Origin: Symbiodinium natans
Taxonomy: Eukaryota; Sar; Dinophyceae; Suessiales; Symbiodiniaceae
Length of the DNA stretch: 56,870 nucleotides
Direction of reading: 5' to 3'
Assembly (NCBI GenBank): GCA_905221605.1
Contig: CAJNDS010000396.1
Location: 92,501 to 149,370, forward strand
Positions 42,201 to 48,110 of the stretch are shown piece by piece; position 1 is the first letter of the stretch; the number at the start of each line of letters is the position of its first letter. Below the pieces are notes generated by a model, which was not told where the DNA came from, ran no database searches, and saw only the letters and a list, made by a program, of their open reading frames with translations. A program made the translations under genes and the position numbers.

Positions 42201-44110
42201 TGCTCCAGCTGAAAATGCTTGAAGATAGCGCGCAGCATGCAGCGCCCATTGGGCATGCCACCAGTGTCTATGCGCTCTCTTTCGACCATCTGCTGAAACA
42301 GGAGCCCAAAGCGGCCCTTTCTACAAACCTTAAGTAGCTTGGCTGCAATCTCTCTTTGAAGGCGAGGAAACCTTTGATCCCGGATCAGCTCCTGGTCCGT
42401 CTTTGTCAGACAGTCCTGAGCCCAGATGTACACTTCATTGCCGGGAGAACGCTGCACGCGCCCTATGGCAACAAGTGCCTGGTTGATGAAACCTCTTGCC
42501 TGTCCTGCATTCTCAGGAGGACTTGGGAAGGTGAGATCAGAAATGGCTTTAACCCTAATGACCTCTTCTTCTTCATCTGCTGGCGACTTTGCGGCCGATG
42601 CTGATGCGCTTAGAGCTTTCCCTTCATCATCTTCGTCACCACCGCCCCCACCACCACCACCTTGGTTCATGGTGAGATGTGGACAGTCCACTTCCGCATG
42701 GCCGCGGCTGCCACACATTCGGCACGTAGGATGCTTAGGCGAGTTCGAGGAACTCGAACTGGACGATGAGGAGCTTGTGCTCGGCGGACCTGGAGGTCCT
42801 GGAGCGGATGCACCTCCTGCAGCTTGCAGGTTTCCAAGCAAGTGAAGGTATGGGATATCGGCTGGCGCACTAGAGGATTGGGCTCCTCCAGTTTGTGTTG
42901 GTGCGCTCTGGCCAGCTGCACCCCCTGCGTTGTGCTGGGTTTGCGGTGCTGCATTTTGAGCCATTACAACTTCAGCTAATCCCTTTACCAACTTTGCAAG
43001 CTCGTCAACCCGAAGTTCCAAACCACTATTTGGCAAGGTAGCTTCCTGAACATCTTGTGTCATGGCTACCTGAATCCCCGGTGCGCTGCTGGCTGCACCC
43101 TCTCGGGGCAAGGGCAAGGCATCTGGTTGCGCAGACGCAGTCGGGGTTTGTGCCCCGGAACCTGCAGCGACAGGGATGGCAATTGGGTGAGAAACCGTAG
43201 CATTTGGGCTTTGCGCGGGCGAGAAGGCGGGCTGCGGAAAGGATTGAGGGACTTCGTCGGGAACAAACATTGTTGGAGTTCCCATAGGAAGAGGGGTAGG
43301 AGGATAAACCTCAAAACCCTGATCCCTAGCAACCATAAGTTGTTCCGTTAAGGCGCTTACGCGGGACAATGTCTCAGCGCGAACTGTCGAAAGCTCAGCG
43401 CGCAATGCCTCTACCTCACGGGACATCTCTGTGTTGCGAATTTCCGACATCCTCCACCTTTCTCTGGCATCCTTCATAGCATTTTCGGCTTCGACCCTCG
43501 CGTATTCGGCTTGCTGTGCCTGTGAGGAAGCCTCGGCAATTCTTCGCTGAGCCTCTGCGTCCATTGAGGACAACGCTTGGTTAGCCTGAAGCCTTAGGAC
43601 CTCTTCCCTTTGTTGGGCGTTGGTCAGTGCGCATTGTGCTGCACTCGCTATGTTGGATGCTTGAGCACGGAGTGACTCTTCGTACTGAGCAACTTGTTCT
43701 GCTTGCTGCTGTTGTTCTTGCGCCGCTCGGGCCGCGATGCTTTGAACAGCCTCACGCGCTTGCTGGGTGATGAACTGTTCACGCTCCGCATAGTGCTGTG
43801 CCGCGGACGCCGCTTCTAGAGCTACTCCTGAGGCATGGCTCGCCTGCTGAATGGCTGCACCTGCTAGGAAGGTAGCTTGCGTTGCGCTTAGCTCCGGTGC
43901 CCTATTGGGGGTACCCGATGACGATGACGCCTCAGCAGGACCGATACGCATTGGGGTTCGGGCTTGTTGCTGCCTACTACGTACTATCGTGGAAGCTGCA
44001 GGAACTAGAGCGTGCCTATTCCTTATGGGTGGTGCCAGATCGGGGTCGCTGAAGGAATCATGCGTTGACCTAGACCTGGGATCTGAAGGTGGGGACATGC
44101 CTGACGCCAT
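36278..44110 (-). CDS. Gag-Pol polyprotein with methyltransferase-like insertion
   Basis: One unbroken frame of 2610 codons. The start chosen is the first ATG (44110, GACATGG, good context); the frame is open upstream only to a TGA near 44168. Approximate residues: coiled coil 75-270; capsid-like region 520-750; CCHC zinc knuckle (CRMCGSRGHAEVDC) 463-476; CCCH finger (C-x7-C-x4-C-x3-H) from 861; protease DTAAG with Asp929; integrase zinc site H1208, H1212, C1219, C1222 and core D1257 (or D1258), D1326, E1357; methyltransferase-like domain 1715-1927; reverse transcriptase about 2040-2330 with YVDD at 2232-2235; RNase H D2419, E2464, D2501, D2553. Gag and Pol share one frame with no stop or frameshift between them. 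Ordinary copia polyproteins are roughly 1300-1800 residues. The product should form virus-like particles, reverse-transcribe element RNA and integrate the cDNA. Catalytic residues look intact. Confidence 0.96.
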   Translation of the reverse strand: MASGMSPPSDPRSRSTHDSFSDPDLAPPIRNRHALVPAASTIVRSRQQQARTPMRIGPAEASSSSGTPNRAPELSATQATFLAGAAIQQASHASGVALEAASAAQHYAEREQFITQQAREAVQSIAARAAQEQQQQAEQVAQYEESLRAQASNIASAAQCALTNAQQREEVLRLQANQALSSMDAEAQRRIAEASSQAQQAEYARVEAENAMKDARERWRMSEIRNTEMSREVEALRAELSTVRAETLSRVSALTEQLMVARDQGFEVYPPTPLPMGTPTMFVPDEVPQSFPQPAFSPAQSPNATVSHPIAIPVAAGSGAQTPTASAQPDALPLPREGAASSAPGIQVAMTQDVQEATLPNSGLELRVDELAKLVKGLAEVVMAQNAAPQTQHNAGGAAGQSAPTQTGGAQSSSAPADIPYLHLLGNLQAAGGASAPGPPGPPSTSSSSSSSSSSNSPKHPTCRMCGSRGHAEVDCPHLTMNQGGGGGGGGDEDDEGKALSASASAAKSPADEEEEVIRVKAISDLTFPSPPENAGQARGFINQALVAIGRVQRSPGNEVYIWAQDCLTKTDQELIRDQRFPRLQREIAAKLLKVCRKGRFGLLFQQMVERERIDTGGMPNGRCMLRAIFKHFQLEHDRIGMLGERNLLNIRLAGDGPHHLEAFRDKYQYVLATIPVDELPKESTMFNHLIDELDKNNALKPKIEKAREARPGSHRRTCKWLWNRVDIVLELHQQKVNRNEFDKNLQGKPEVLTSTSKGQDARTPANPAPPTTPAAPAKPDGKPKKEKKKKKAKGSEEVPANPAATPKGGKGKGNGTPRNGTPRGTRGGGNKGGDGNTTPRSEQVRRASQMSDAEKAKTPCMFYAYGACKGSPCPFLHDDNNKYKGPKPKSLAKAKPKAKAKANAATAPLLSAMPMHVPSDNKVTWLWDTAAGRHLIGRQALSSRALACVRKTDTPVGFATGGGAREGTHSVAFEGSRILPSAEQVYVLKECPPAFSVGKAVLDEGSLFVWDPRESQPYLVPKQDVHRCRLKVPRKARINATRVVEYVPQFDEELKPTVYPSSSSLSPVVASASPAPAEDDAVSIGEIPPPEGYEPTEIGDSDEDAHIVDANALAEETREQLFGIGAEGESAAEEPSPDLPEHAIQDLLALDGSADMSKEVARVRAEAGLPPEPAPAEGAAVGAPPHAQPEEPSREEALRTEATSAKHLRTHFPKNPFCKICHVAKTTSMRIARKPDGKADDLIDVPTASFQQLATDDVILAKGDDHRGIGTGGVKSHHVIRDVFSGARIAYPMTRRGAQQHARNYRHFMGLKASELAPTCLIKMDEAGELKTAAEEVGLIPDTSLPNRWPHNAALERDVREEKECCRAIHLQSGLPYDFHTYSFPFACLSLSFDRTANTGTGVTQWEALTKEPFSGMRLCFGQLVWYRTKLSKLTLEPNMSPALFLGWRIDAGMRYRGVTRVLDYHAFRNKREVSVIDVPEPELFVEEGEPIFPLANATRKALVDGTVLEGPAARSALPDFPVREVPFPPTGEAPAPFKRDPKVKGVYITVERIIRFGETPGCKACRGKAVKHIEVCRERFAKLVSTEREEAQAKKAVSKAQAVAESLEVLGADPSLEAVADNLLEAAAESAVAPPASEEPAPSPASASSPPLIVASGAALPPSSATRTVLTEATCGYRSGVPVFGMPAPLPCFGKPRVKNKRHRKRAAKGSKLTTCFEYACSEHSMLGRVHAELGVPHVRLSENTLNVSDPVVAEQLHVQLKACPNSHLWASLPCTSGCPWHRVGLSQHGDTYRTKLRLKVKASQRLFSKFASHAETALACGADVTFEWPRNSDSWKRADVQAFFKKHPCFREVNFDGCRLGVVGQEQQPVKKPWRLMTTSDAIVKSFSGLHCNHGPKDHAKPRGKVLEKTGFYTQSMCELIAYALNPSLKRKVIPAMPVIPCTTDNEHRQKEQELKHVSSLAGLEDLAVALEGDEKAHELLTEIVDLNALICQVCDLPKSPSSAPEVNALVTKLLSRAEMLASPQALEAIRAEADGLRAVPVWDETNPREYRDVQSEARRTGAKVHFGKLMSIASIKFWELAQHLQKMKGRIVYRGDCAKDEEGAAAVYRELGANPTSVQGLNACLAYGALPGNQSSAADAIKAYVQALLKSKFQTWIELPPELRPTWWRERFVRPVVLLLRALYGHPEAGGLWEKHLKEVLQGLGGYELQEYPGNFWFPETQLLLSTYVDDLTLSGPQEHHQPFWEKLCSLVDVEPPEPVYRILGRNHYVINAPAESSENAALGALKGAVVLDMYDYAQQTVDLYTGITGTKSLKAAQTPFCPEGSLVPSDDEVTGELAPNACKILMKALWLGRLARPDIIKPIGDLATRVQSWTRNNDKQLHRLICYINSTKTHRLVGTVQDNPGELHLALYVDADFAGEKVDAKSTSGGYLVLKGPNSFFPLAWVCKRQTSTSRSTTESEIVSLAHSLFSEGLPALQLWQTLLGQDGIRLVIHEDNQATIIVAKKGYSPKLRHIQRTHKVNLGSIAEQLDQEDVELTYVDTNLQAADIFTKALPPNKWDNALKLLGIRQKLPEVLVDIRDLHLKPGSGPKTQHAQGAAAGAPCT
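38369..39004 (-). other. Methyltransferase-like domain inside Gag-Pol
   Basis: This lies between integrase and reverse transcriptase (polyprotein residues about 1715-1927). Motifs in order: FEYACSEHS near 1719 (position of the SAM-binding motif I), LWASLPCTSGCPW with Cys1777 (resembling the catalytic PC motif IV of C5-cytosine methyltransferases), FEWPR with Glu1830 (position of the ENV motif VI), CRLGVVGQ then KKPWRLMT, and a Cys/His pair (HCNHGPKDH). The assignment rests on motif order and spacing only; the motifs are divergent and there is no canonical GxGG. Cytosine methyltransferases have been reported in Symbiodinium retrotransposons, so capture has a precedent. It might be inactive, or a Rossmann-fold domain with another role. 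Confidence 0.55.
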
Positions 44111-44796
44111 GTCGGGTTCACGTCCCCTTGGGCCAATGGTTTGTGCCAAAACGCCCTTAACTTCAAATCACCACACCCCCAAACAGAACCTTAGGGAAAC
44201 CCTTAGGGACTTAGGGAGGCTCGCCTCTCTTTTCGCAGGCGGCGCGGACGGAAGCTTCAGCGGCGCGCACTGTGGCAGCACCCCGAGCGACAAAGAACGA
44301 AAGAGAACAAGAGACGCGCTGTCTCTATGGCGCAAAATGCGCAGTGCAAAAGTGTTGTGAAAGATGGACAACCAGGAAACCACTAACCCAAATCCAAAAG
44401 CACTAGGACCCTAAAGCCCCGGTGCGCTTGGAGCAGCACCCTATGGAGGGGCTGCAGCGGAAGTGCGTTGGGCGTGGCGGCCCGGATGCAGAGGGAGAAT
44501 GTGTTGGGCACGGCGGCCCTGACGCAAAAGATGTGATGGGCGCGGCGGCCCTTTGGCGAAGGATGCTTGCACCTAGGTGACCCCTACCCAACCCAAGGCT
44601 TTAAACCTTATGGCTTGTGCTTCTTGGGCAGCACCCGTTTTGGGCGCAACACGGTATTGGGATGTGTGGGCTCGGCCACCCGGGCTGTAGCAGGTAAAAG
44701 AAGACGGAGGCAGTTAAACCCGAGCACCCTTAACCTATTAAGTAGGTTTGGTGCGCTATGGGAGCAGCACCCTGGGGCGCTGGAGCGGGCAACCTT
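44111..44796 (-). other. Gap between ORF1 and Gag-Pol, with repeats
   Basis: The 686 bases between the ORF1 stop (44797) and the Gag-Pol ATG (44110) contain several stops in the Gag-Pol frame. They carry three to four hairpin-family copies and three spaced copies of TGGGC(G/A)(T/C)GGCGGCCC (44467-44483, 44503-44519, 44535-44551). It could hold an internal promoter, an intron, a trans-splice acceptor or a translation re-start signal for Gag-Pol. No sequence evidence decides among these. Confidence 0.6.
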
Positions 44797-47445
44797 TTAC
44801 CTCCAACTGTGACGCGGCTCTGCTCGAGGGTCTCGGACGTACTCGCTCGGTGTGAGCGCGCGTGCTAGGGGAGCGTTATGCCGCCCCACTCGGCGCAGGT
44901 CAGACGCGAGCTGTGTAAGCAAGTGCCCTATTGACCTGGTCGTGCCTGGCTCGTTCGCCCTGTAGGTCCAACAGCCAGTGCGACTGGATTCCTCCAGAAT
45001 TTGGAGATTGTCGTCGACGATTGCCGACGTAGGCGGACTGTATGTGTGAAGCAGCACTGCTTTCCCACCTGCACCAGTGCGGCTGAAGCACTGTTGGTAC
45101 CTAACGCTGCTGTTTGCACTGATGTCTTGGAGCGCTTTTAGCAGCTCCCTTTGCGCGGGCACAAGACACGTTTGCTCGTAAGTATGTGCGTTCGCGTGAC
45201 CCGTAAACGACAATATCTGGACGTTAATGGGCCTGAATTCCAGTGCAAAGTCTCGAAAGTCAGCGATGAAGCTAGGACCGAACTTCTGCCCTTTCTCCTG
45301 CCAATCCAAGGACAAGGTATCCTTCCAATCCAGCACAACGGTAATGGGTCTTCGACTATCTGGATTGACGGCCGGAGGCGAAGATATTGGATTGGGTGGA
45401 AGCAGCTGCGTTGGAGGCGAGGCAAGACCTGGGTTCGCTGCCTGGCTCTGATGCCAATGATGGTAAGCCTGCCTTTGGGCGTGAACCGGCTCAACACTTC
45501 CAGGCGGTGCCTTCCTGGGCACAGGCGGGGTAAAACCCTTCCGCAGGGGAGCTAAGTAAACCTCGCTAGGGGGACCCTTATATGTTGGCGCGCTTGCGGC
45601 AGCACCCTTTGCCTTAGGTGGAGGGCCGGGTGCTATCTTATAGGGAACCCCTTGACGGTCGGTTGGGGGTACCTTATAACGGGGCGCTGCTACCTGAGGC
45701 GCAAGTGCCTTTGCCGTTGGTGAACCCCGCTCCCTGGCTGTTAATGGGGCTGCAACAAAAACGTTGTCTGTCCGATCGCCTGTGGACCTGGCACGGCCTG
45801 TGGAAGTGCCCTTGGCTGCGGCTGCAGGGGACGAGGACCGTCCGCGTTGAGCTGGCCCTGCCTTTTGCTTGACCTCAGCCTGGGGACCTTGGTGCGCTTT
45901 GGGCGCAGCAGCACCCTTTGCCAAAAGCACAACCTTGGGAGAAGCGGCCTTTGCAGCTCTGGCCTCCCTCTCGGCCCAAATGGTAGCCCTAGACAAAAGC
46001 GAAAGTGGCTCGGCCTCGGCCTCTTGTGCTGGGCGGCAAGGAAGGTGTGGAGCAGGACGCTTTGCAGGCGGTGGCTGCGGTGGAGTTCTGGCGACACGAA
46101 GGACCCCCTTTGCAGCAGGAGGGCGGGCACTGGCACCTTGAGTTAGGGTAACCTTAGGGTTGGAGGCTATCCTAGGTGCAACCAGGCGCGGAGCAATCTC
46201 GCCCTCGTAAGGTTGGGCCTCGTCAGGGTTCTGCGGCAAATTAGGCAGCACCCTTGAGGTTGCAGGAGACTCGGTGCGCCGGACCTTGGTGGAAGGGAGA
46301 GGGGCGGACGCGGGCCTACGCCTGGAACCTTTTGCCTGCTGCTCGCCAAAGGTGGCGTCTTCTTCGGCAGTTCCTATGGTGTGTTGTTCTACGCCGCGAG
46401 GAACACCAGGCTGACGATGTGAGCGTCTATAGGACGCAGGATATAACCAAGCCTCGTCAGGGAGCTCGTGCTCCTCACCACTGAACTCCTGTGAGCTTGT
46501 TTCCCCTTCGTTCTGAGGATGTGGGTCAGTTATGGCGACAGGAACTGAGGGTGGTCCTGACTGCCTGACCCACACTCCCGAGGAATCGATCCTCACAGTA
46601 GGAAAGGCTTTGGTCGGAGGATGGAGGATTAGGGGTTGACCACGTGCACTTAAACGGCTTGAGGAGGAGGCCTTAGGGTCACCCGGGGGGGACCTAGATC
46701 TAGGAGAACCCGAACCAGGGCGAAGCGGCTGATAAATGCTCTCAGGCTCAGACTTCACTTCTTCGTCCTGATCCAGCTCCTCTTCCTCACCTCCTTCCTG
46801 ATGCGCAACTCCTACGTCTTCGACCGCACTTTCAGGGGCGACGTGCTCCTCCACACTAACCGTTGGCTGCGATGAACTCACCTCGTCGTCAACGTTGCCA
46901 CCTGCGCGCTCAAGTTCCGGTGCTTCGTCAGGCGATGCGTCAGGGGCCTCGGGCGCTTCAGCGTGCGGTGCGGCCGGCTCCGGCGCTGCAAGAGCAACAG
47001 GTGCACCTGCGGCCACTGCCGGTGCGCTTGGAGCAGCACCCTGGACAGTGTCCGCAGGTGCTGGTCCTGGCCCTTGCCGCGCAGGAGCTGCGGCCTTTGC
47101 TGCTGCCTTGGCCCTTGGTTTCGGAACGGGATCGTAACGACCAATGCCTGCCCGCTGCGCGTGCTCAAGGCGCCGCAATGGGCGATAGTAGCGCGCCAGC
47201 TGTCCCCACACGGTGAGGGCCCGAAGGCTATGAACCGAAGCGTCCACTTCAAACTCCTCCGCGAAGGTGCTCAGCAAGTTGGAAAGTTCGGCTGTGGCGT
47301 GGTCCCACGGTATGCGCGACAAGCTCGCTCTAAATATCTGCCAGGCCTGGTCAATCACGAGGTCCTGGTTCTGATAATAGTCGCGCTTTCGTGTCTTTAC
47401 TCCTCCCCGGGTACCGCGAGTTGGTTGCGGAGGCTGTTGTTGCAT
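44797..47445 (-). CDS. Retrotransposon ORF1: disordered protein with C-terminal HAD-like domain
   Basis: 882 codons from an ATG at 47445, 91 nt downstream of the 5' LTR. Residues about 20-100 look helical (KRDYYQNQ to RLEHAQRAG). About 110-690 is Pro/Ala/Glu/Ser-rich and probably disordered, with an acidic stretch (GGEEEELDQDEE). Residues about 700-830 resemble the HAD superfamily: VVLDWKDTL (Asp706 in the nucleophile position of motif I), ILSFTG (Thr748, motif II), a Lys in GGKAVLL (possible motif III) and AIVDDN (Asp811-Asp812, motif IV). The second aspartate of the usual DxDx(T/V) is Lys708, so phosphatase chemistry may be altered or lost. Classical copia elements have no such ORF. It is in a different frame from Gag-Pol. 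It might be a captured host gene or a Gag-like accessory factor. The ORF is certain and the HAD assignment moderate. Confidence 0.85.
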   Translation of the reverse strand: MQQQPPQPTRGTRGGVKTRKRDYYQNQDLVIDQAWQIFRASLSRIPWDHATAELSNLLSTFAEEFEVDASVHSLRALTVWGQLARYYRPLRRLEHAQRAGIGRYDPVPKPRAKAAAKAAAPARQGPGPAPADTVQGAAPSAPAVAAGAPVALAAPEPAAPHAEAPEAPDASPDEAPELERAGGNVDDEVSSSQPTVSVEEHVAPESAVEDVGVAHQEGGEEEELDQDEEVKSEPESIYQPLRPGSGSPRSRSPPGDPKASSSSRLSARGQPLILHPPTKAFPTVRIDSSGVWVRQSGPPSVPVAITDPHPQNEGETSSQEFSGEEHELPDEAWLYPASYRRSHRQPGVPRGVEQHTIGTAEEDATFGEQQAKGSRRRPASAPLPSTKVRRTESPATSRVLPNLPQNPDEAQPYEGEIAPRLVAPRIASNPKVTLTQGASARPPAAKGVLRVARTPPQPPPAKRPAPHLPCRPAQEAEAEPLSLLSRATIWAEREARAAKAASPKVVLLAKGAAAPKAHQGPQAEVKQKAGPAQRGRSSSPAAAAKGTSTGRARSTGDRTDNVFVAAPLTARERGSPTAKALAPQVAAPRYKVPPTDRQGVPYKIAPGPPPKAKGAAASAPTYKGPPSEVYLAPLRKGFTPPVPRKAPPGSVEPVHAQRQAYHHWHQSQAANPGLASPPTQLLPPNPISSPPAVNPDSRRPITVVLDWKDTLSLDWQEKGQKFGPSFIADFRDFALEFRPINVQILSFTGHANAHTYEQTCLVPAQRELLKALQDISANSSVRYQQCFSRTGAGGKAVLLHTYSPPTSAIVDDNLQILEESSRTGCWTYRANEPGTTRSIGHLLTQLASDLRRVGRHNAPLARALTPSEYVRDPRAEPRHSWR

Positions 47446-47520
47446 GAACCCCGGGAAAGTGACACGACACTTGGTGCGCCAAAGGCTGCACCCAAAACGG
47501 TCTCACAACCGCAGCTTAAA

Positions 47521-47536
47521 GCTACGGCTGATAACC
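47521..47536 (-). promoter_or_regulatory. Primer-binding site candidate
   Basis: Directly downstream of the 5' LTR the sense strand reads GGTTATCAGCCGTAGC. With the last LTR base it becomes TGGTTATCAGC, which fits a site complementary to the CCA-3' end of a tRNA and resembles the methionine-tRNA-type sites (TGGTATCAGAGC) of copia elements. Confidence 0.65.
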
Positions 47537-47762
47537 AGTTAAGTGAGCCCCAAACACAGGAGGGAGGTGATCCCAAGGGAAGAGGCAACAGACGAAACCT
47601 CAACCCAACCTGAACAGAAAGGGGCTTCACTACAAGACTGTGTCTTTTCCGTCTTGAGCCAAAGATGTCGGTGAAGTCGGACCTGGGCAAGTGAGACACA
47701 CTAGTCTTACAGGTTGCTAAGGGCTACCCTGAAGGGGGCTCGGGAGTCGTGTTCTTTTAACT
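47537..47762 (-). repeat. 5' LTR (226 bp)
   Basis: Identical to 35947-36172. As the upstream LTR it should carry the promoter for the element RNA. No canonical TATA box was identified, as expected in dinoflagellates. The spliced-leader-like TTTGGCTCAAG is at 47653-47663 on the minus strand. Confidence 0.96.
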
Positions 47763-47767
47763 AAGGA
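47763..47767. repeat. Target-site duplication, right copy (AAGGA)
   Basis: AAGGA follows the right LTR directly and matches 35942-35946. Confidence 0.85.
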
Positions 47768-47864
47768 AGAAGGAAAATATAATCAACACGCTGGGGCAAA
47801 GAAAACAAATTACGAACGAAAACAAGAAATACGGAACAAGAAAAACGCAAAACAAGCAGAAAAG

Positions 47865-47945
47865 GTGTGGATAACTGGGGGGGGTACCATATATATATAT
47901 ATAATATTGTCAATATGTATGGCACCCCCCCTCCTCCCCCCAAAG
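47865..47945 (-). repeat. GTGGATAAC-G8-TACCATATATA hairpin-like repeat
   Basis: GTGTGGATAACTGGGGGGGG, TACCATATATATATATA, a short spacer and ATATGTATGGCACCCCCCC form an imperfect inverted repeat (GGGGTACCATATATA against TATGTATGGCACCCC). Its reverse complement matches the composite at 33560-33606. It may be a small non-autonomous (MITE-like) element; no clear target duplication was identified. Confidence 0.6.
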
Positions 47946-47999
47946 ATCTATGTATTCAATTTGTTTTCAGCTCTTTCCCCTCACCATCATCTCCTCATG

Positions 48000-48066
48000 A
48001 CCATCCTTCCACTCACGATCGTCTCCTCATGACCGCACACATCCTTCCTTCCACTCACGTGTCTCA
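48000..48066. repeat. CTCATGACC...CCTTCCACTCACG direct repeat
   Basis: Two tandem copies of CTCCTCATGACC, CATCCTTCC and ACTCACG with a small insertion in the second. No coding role is seen. Confidence 0.65.
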
Positions 48067-48110
48067 GGCTTAGAGAAACCCCAACCCTGTGACGGATCTG
48101 CTCGCCCCGC

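Larger units (their letters stand above)
36288..47493. repeat. Dispersed hairpin motif family GGTGCGC-N-GCAGCACCC
   Basis: Clear copies lie at 36288-36308, 44421-44441, 44616-44636, 44750-44772, 45586-45607, 45891-45916, 47021-47041 and 47473-47493. Weaker ones lie at 44261-44284 and 46231-46253. The copies at 44421 and 47021 share GGTGCGCTTGGAGCAGCACC exactly. GGTGCGC can pair with GCAGCACC (7 bp, one bulged A) around a loop of about 5 bases. Copies occur in the 5' leader, in ORF1 (where they often encode Gly-Ala-Ala...Ala-Pro), in the gap between the ORFs, and at the Gag-Pol stop codon. None was noticed outside the element. Function unknown. Confidence 0.75.
35947..47762 (-). mobile_element. 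Complete Ty1/copia-type LTR retrotransposon, 11.8 kb
   Basis: Transcribed on the minus strand, the order is: 5' LTR (47537-47762), primer-binding site, 91-nt leader, ORF1 (HAD-like), 686-nt gap, Gag-Pol, polypurine tract, 3' LTR (35947-36172). The integrase-before-reverse-transcriptase order defines the copia type. The LTRs are 226 bp each with no difference seen, flanked by AAGGA duplications. Both ORFs are unbroken. Identical LTRs, intact frames and intact catalytic motifs point to a recent, possibly competent, insertion. The element is about twice the size of typical copia elements, because of the extra ORF and enlarged polyprotein. It is inserted next to telomere-like and palindromic repeats. 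Confidence 0.96.

Noticed and set aside
44110-44149. Start of Gag-Pol at 44149
   Set aside because: The codon there is TTG; the first ATG, in a good context, is at 44110 and was preferred.
47866-47876. TTATCCACA match to a bacterial DnaA box on the minus strand
   Set aside because: A single match within a dispersed eukaryotic repeat, with no dnaA gene or further boxes; coincidence in nuclear DNA.
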